A stretch of 9,840 bases of DNA, from the NCBI GenBank assembly GCA_023264075.1, contig JALQTG010000280.1:1-9840 (forward strand), in the 5' to 3' direction. Positions within the stretch are counted from its first letter, which is position 1; each line of letters begins with the position of its first letter. Shown in pieces: positions 8,001-9,840 of the stretch. Made by a program: the position numbers and the translations under genes. The stretch is from Crocinitomicaceae bacterium. GTDB lineage: Bacteria; Bacteroidota; Bacteroidia; Flavobacteriales_D; Crocinitomicaceae. The notes beneath the pieces were generated by a model. It ran no database searches. It saw nothing but the letters and a program-made list of their open reading frames with translations, and was not told where the DNA came from.

Positions 8001-8478
8001 CACCTTAACCAACACCAGTGAATTAGGAACTCGCTCTTCTTCGGCAGATTATACCACCGGAAGGGATTACAACATCAACTATTATAAAGTGCAACCTTCG
8101 TTTATATTTCAGCCAAATACCAAGTTTAGGGTTTCGTTGGATTTGAGGTGGGAGGACAAAGAAAATGCGCAAGAGTTTGGTGGTGAAACAGCTGAAATTC
8201 GAGATATAGGGGTACAGTTTAAATTCAACCAAGCGCAACAGGGAAGTTTACAAGGTGGGATTAACGCAGTGAATATAGCGTACAATGGTGTTCAGAATAA
8301 TGCGTTGTCATTTGAAATGTTAGAATCCCTAAGGCCTGGTGTGAATTACACCTGGACAGTCAGTTATCAGCGGAGTATTTCTAAAAACTTGCAAGTGAGT
8401 ATTCAGTATAATGGTCGGAAATCAGAAGGCAACAGCGCAATTCATGCTGGAGGGGTAGAAGTAAGAGCGTTTTTCTAA
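5035..8478 (+). CDS. Large predicted outer-membrane beta-barrel protein, conserved Bacteroidota family
   Basis: This is a 1147-residue exported protein. The signal peptide covers about 1-23 (core LLVLLFCWAAFF, likely cleaved SNA-Q). An N-terminal region follows with a possible disulfide pair (C56, C81). The block at about 138-205 includes GSISRGISFGNSQDLSINSS and DDNIPIQPDGNT, which I recall as strongly conserved in an uncharacterised Bacteroidota family. The rest is a long run of alternating, aromatic-rich strands (for example NEFEYRTRNF, FRAKWEGSYL, LQVSIQYNG) that fits a large beta-barrel. The last residue is phenylalanine (VEVRAFF), the usual outer-membrane assembly signal. Residues 832-843 (DYNGDGIKDLNE) form a complete EF-hand-type calcium loop. 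It lacks a TonB-dependent-transporter plug signature and is much shorter than the gliding protein SprA. The ATG at 5035 is the only one that keeps the signal peptide. Its start codon lies in a strong hairpin. No enzymatic role can be named. Confidence 0.8.
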   Translation: MFDKGKYGLLVLLFCWAAFFSNAQESNLRVLRLAASEDTVTLDSLTIFDESLSVYCGTDRLSPADYYFDGLRRQFLLKRQCRDSLELVYRVFGIDFAKTYQNKDTSLIYRQQGGLEEYLYASDIPKEDFFGGSSIQKAGSISRGISFGNSQDLSINSSLNLQLSGDVSPNMKMLATVTDDNIPIQPDGNTNRLQEFDQVFIQLYGDRYKIIAGDFWLRRPRSHFMNYNKRAQGLYGQYSWETENKAKWTMQGAGALSKGKFARNVIQGVESNQGPYRLTGNDNEPFIIVLGGSEVVYLDGKVMERGQEFDYIINYNTAEITFTTRNPITKDVRIVVEFQYTDQNYARSLFQASTVYESEEVDFWLNLYSEQDAKNQTLQQDLSLQERQLLSGIGDSIQLARTVAIDSIGFTDSQVTYKLVDSLGIDSVLVYSVSPDSAFYRAVFTNVGMGNGDYIFDRFTAVGRVYKWVAPVAGVSQGDFEPARLIVAPKQNSMVTAGITYHINRKFNITSEFSTSHNDVNTFSRINNEDNNAFGNNTKLVGTFNLGRDSVPAWQFITNNEFEYRTRNFNPIERYRSVEFDRDWNVRGRNYVGDELLVNLGGTLRNKQFGSFSLEAQNFTLGRDYQGNSARFTGDWNKNGFRAKWEGSYLRSSAENQNNYTRHLADISKEFKYFKIGFKDDHELNSFQVGDSALTTNSYQWYDWQVYLRQLDTVKNGFNIFYRERYDRISNTERLAPAAKARSVGASYDWLTSSHSKLNALVSYRSLRIEDETLITQSPENTLLGRVDYNLKLFKGALTANTFYEAASGLELRKEFLYIEVNTGQGVYTWIDYNGDGIKDLNEFEIAQYADQANYIRVFTPTNEYVRTYSNEFNQSVFWRPERIWSNEKGAKKFLARFSNQARFRISRKTADQTLDSYNPFLRDIADTSLISFSSAVRNTLFFNRTNAIFGADYSYSEVGSKILLANGFDGRLNNFHQINLRWNIKKKFTLTNTSELGTRSSSADYTTGRDYNINYYKVQPSFIFQPNTKFRVSLDLRWEDKENAQEFGGETAEIRDIGVQFKFNQAQQGSLQGGINAVNIAYNGVQNNALSFEMLESLRPGVNYTWTVSYQRSISKNLQVSIQYNGRKSEGNSAIHAGGVEVRAFF

Positions 8479-8488
8479 AAATCAAAGC

Positions 8489-8518
8489 AAAAAAAAGGAC
8501 GAATTTACATTCGTCCTT
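8489..8518 (-). terminator. Intrinsic terminator between convergent genes
   Basis: AAGGACGAAT (8495-8504) and ATTCGTCCTT (8509-8518) form a perfect 10-bp stem with a 4-base loop. The A-run at 8489-8496 becomes a run of Ts after the stem on the minus strand, giving a textbook terminator for the oxoamine synthase that stops at 8538. The plus-strand side has only TTCTCT after the stem, so termination of the outer-membrane gene is probably weaker here. Confidence 0.85.
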
Positions 8519-8537
8519 CTCTATCAATAGATGTTAA

Positions 8538-9803
8538 TTATTTATCCGTTTCTACACGCGCTAATTCTTCCGCCTTGTACTCACCGTTATCCAATTTCTC
8601 TTTCACTATTTTGAATGTTTTGATAGTGTATTCTACATCCTCAAGTGTATGCGAAGCGGTTGGGATTAAACGTAACATGATGACATCTTTCGGTACAACT
8701 GGATAGATCACAATTGAACAGAAAATACTATAATTCTCTCGTAAATCAAACGTCATATTGGTTGCTTCCGCTAAATTACCTTGCAAGAATACCGGAGTAA
8801 CAGGAGAATTTGTATCTCCAATGTTGAATCCATTTTCCTTCAAACCTTTTTGAAGTGCTGATGCAATTTTCCAAAGGTTTTCTTTCAGCTCTGGTTTTGT
8901 ACGCAACAACTCTAAGCGCTTACGAGCTCCAATCGTTAATGTCATTGGAAGTGATTTTGCGAACATTTGTGAACGCATGTTGTAACGCATGTATTCGATA
9001 ATGTGTTCATCAGAACAAATAAATGCTCCGATAGACGCCATTGATTTTGCAAATGTTCCAAAAAGCACATCGATTTCATCCTGAACACCCTGTGCTTCAC
9101 CAGCACCCATTCCAGTTTCTCCAATTGTACCAAAACCATGCGCATCGTCAACGAAAAGACGGAAATTGTATTTTCCGGACTTTCTGAATTCAACGATTTC
9201 TTTCAATTTACCTTGGTCACCAGCCATTCCGAAGACACCTTCAGTAATTACTAGGATACCTCCATTTTGTTCGTCAGCAATTTTAGTAGCACGTTCCATT
9301 TGCTTATCGAAGCTTTCCATGTCATTATGCTTGAAGACATAGCGCTTTCCTGCGTGTAAACGCATTCCATCCATGATACACGCATGTGATTCACTATCAT
9401 AAACGATTACATCGTGACGGTCTACCAAACAGTCAATTGCCGATAAACATCCTTGATATCCGAAGTTCAAAAGAATCGCGTCTTCTTTTTGCATGAAGTC
9501 TGCGATTTCACTTTCAAAAGCTTCGTGTTCACTGGTCTGTCCAGTCATCATTCGTGCTCCCATTGGATAAGCCATTCCGTATTGCGCTGCAGCATCTGCA
9601 TCTGCCTTACGCACCTCTGGATGATTCGCTAAACCTAAATAGTTGTTTACCGACCACACCAAACACTCTTTTCCACGGAACATCATTTTGTTATTGATCT
9701 CTCCCTCCAACTTTGGGAAGGTAAAGTAACCATGAACTCCTTTAGCAAACTGTCCTATCGGACCTCTGTTGTTCTTAATTTTTTCAAATATGTCTTCAGC
9801 CAT
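8538..9803 (-). CDS. PLP-dependent alpha-oxoamine synthase (serine palmitoyltransferase / cysteate acyltransferase / KBL-like)
   Basis: This 421-residue cytosolic enzyme joins an amino acid to an acyl thioester with loss of CO2. The fold-type I PLP motifs are all visible: SVNNYLGLANHPE, the stacking histidine H140 in SHACIMDGMRLH, the cofactor-binding pair D219/H222 in VDDAHGFGTIG, and the Schiff-base lysine K253 in GTFAKSMASIGAF. Length and motifs match 8-amino-7-oxononanoate synthase, 2-amino-3-ketobutyrate CoA ligase and serine palmitoyltransferase. In Bacteroidota such a stand-alone copy is most likely the first enzyme of sphingolipid or sulfonolipid (capnine) long-chain-base synthesis. 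There are no biotin genes beside it and no threonine dehydrogenase, which argues against the first two roles, though the right flank is missing. The ATG at 9803 gives the expected N-terminus (MAEDIFEKIKNNRGP). The family is certain; the substrate is not. Confidence 0.9.
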   Translation of the reverse strand: MAEDIFEKIKNNRGPIGQFAKGVHGYFTFPKLEGEINNKMMFRGKECLVWSVNNYLGLANHPEVRKADADAAAQYGMAYPMGARMMTGQTSEHEAFESEIADFMQKEDAILLNFGYQGCLSAIDCLVDRHDVIVYDSESHACIMDGMRLHAGKRYVFKHNDMESFDKQMERATKIADEQNGGILVITEGVFGMAGDQGKLKEIVEFRKSGKYNFRLFVDDAHGFGTIGETGMGAGEAQGVQDEIDVLFGTFAKSMASIGAFICSDEHIIEYMRYNMRSQMFAKSLPMTLTIGARKRLELLRTKPELKENLWKIASALQKGLKENGFNIGDTNSPVTPVFLQGNLAEATNMTFDLRENYSIFCSIVIYPVVPKDVIMLRLIPTASHTLEDVEYTIKTFKIVKEKLDNGEYKAEELARVETDK

Positions 9804-9816
9804 ATGTTTTGGTTTA

Positions 9817-9838
9817 CGACATCCTTTTCAAGATGCCG
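9817..9838. repeat. Weak hairpin at right edge
   Basis: CGACATC (9817-9823) and GATGCCG (9832-9838) form a 7-bp stem with one mismatch (A-C on the plus strand, a G-U wobble on the minus strand) and an 8-base loop. It lies 14 bases upstream of the oxoamine synthase start. It has no T-run in the minus direction and the window ends two bases later, so it could be a leader hairpin, the tail of a neighbouring gene's signal, or chance. Confidence 0.25.
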
Positions 9839-9840
9839 AT

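Noticed and set aside
5035..8478. Identification of the large protein as gliding/secretion protein SprA
   Set aside because: SprA is roughly twice as long, and I cannot support the match beyond general barrel features and a shared style of motifs.
8942..9193. 83-codon minus-strand frame inside the oxoamine synthase gene
   Set aside because: It is a frame-shifted reading of the region coding for the PLP-lysine motif; the main frame is intact and fully conserved.
1..9840. Mobile element, CRISPR array, defence island or phage signature
   Set aside because: No transposase, integrase, terminal repeats, spaced direct repeats or nuclease genes are visible, and all complete genes look like ordinary chromosomal ones.

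Overview
The window looks like chromosomal DNA of a Bacteroidota bacterium, most likely of the Flavobacteriia/Flavobacteriales. The evidence is an AT-rich composition, start codons with almost no Shine-Dalgarno signal, one exact TAnnTTTG promoter box, signal peptides ending in ..FGQ or ..NAQ, a very long beta-rich envelope protein, and an alpha-oxoamine synthase of the kind found in sphingolipid- or sulfonolipid-making Bacteroidota. No rRNA, tRNA, CRISPR array, insertion sequence or phage gene is visible. The genes look alike in base use, and I see no sign of recent transfer.

Layout. Positions 1-266 (minus) hold the first 88 codons of DNA topoisomerase I (topA), cut by the left edge. A 339-bp divergent intergenic region with three related short inverted motifs separates it from a plus-strand cluster: dnaB (606-2177), a secreted protein (2200-3462) of a family often labelled 'asparagine synthetase B' but without that enzyme's domains, and a four-helix membrane protein (3466-3924). 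The gaps of 22 and 3 bp suggest one transcript. The minus-strand gene at 4000-4920 converges on this cluster and ends in an intrinsic terminator at 3942-3979. It encodes a second secreted protein with a probable glutamine-amidotransferase-like fold.

A 114-bp divergent gap follows. It contains a near-perfect 13-bp inverted repeat that covers the start codon of the next gene (5035-8478, plus), a 1147-residue predicted outer-membrane beta-barrel protein with an EF-hand-type calcium loop. That gene converges on a minus-strand alpha-oxoamine synthase (8538-9803), and a strong hairpin terminator lies between them.

The window combines DNA replication and topology genes (topA, dnaB) with cell-envelope genes (two secreted proteins, a membrane protein, an outer-membrane protein and a probable long-chain-base lipid enzyme). 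I do not see a complete new defence or mobile system. The least explained items are the two secreted amidotransferase-like proteins, the calcium-loop barrel protein, and the hairpin over its start codon.
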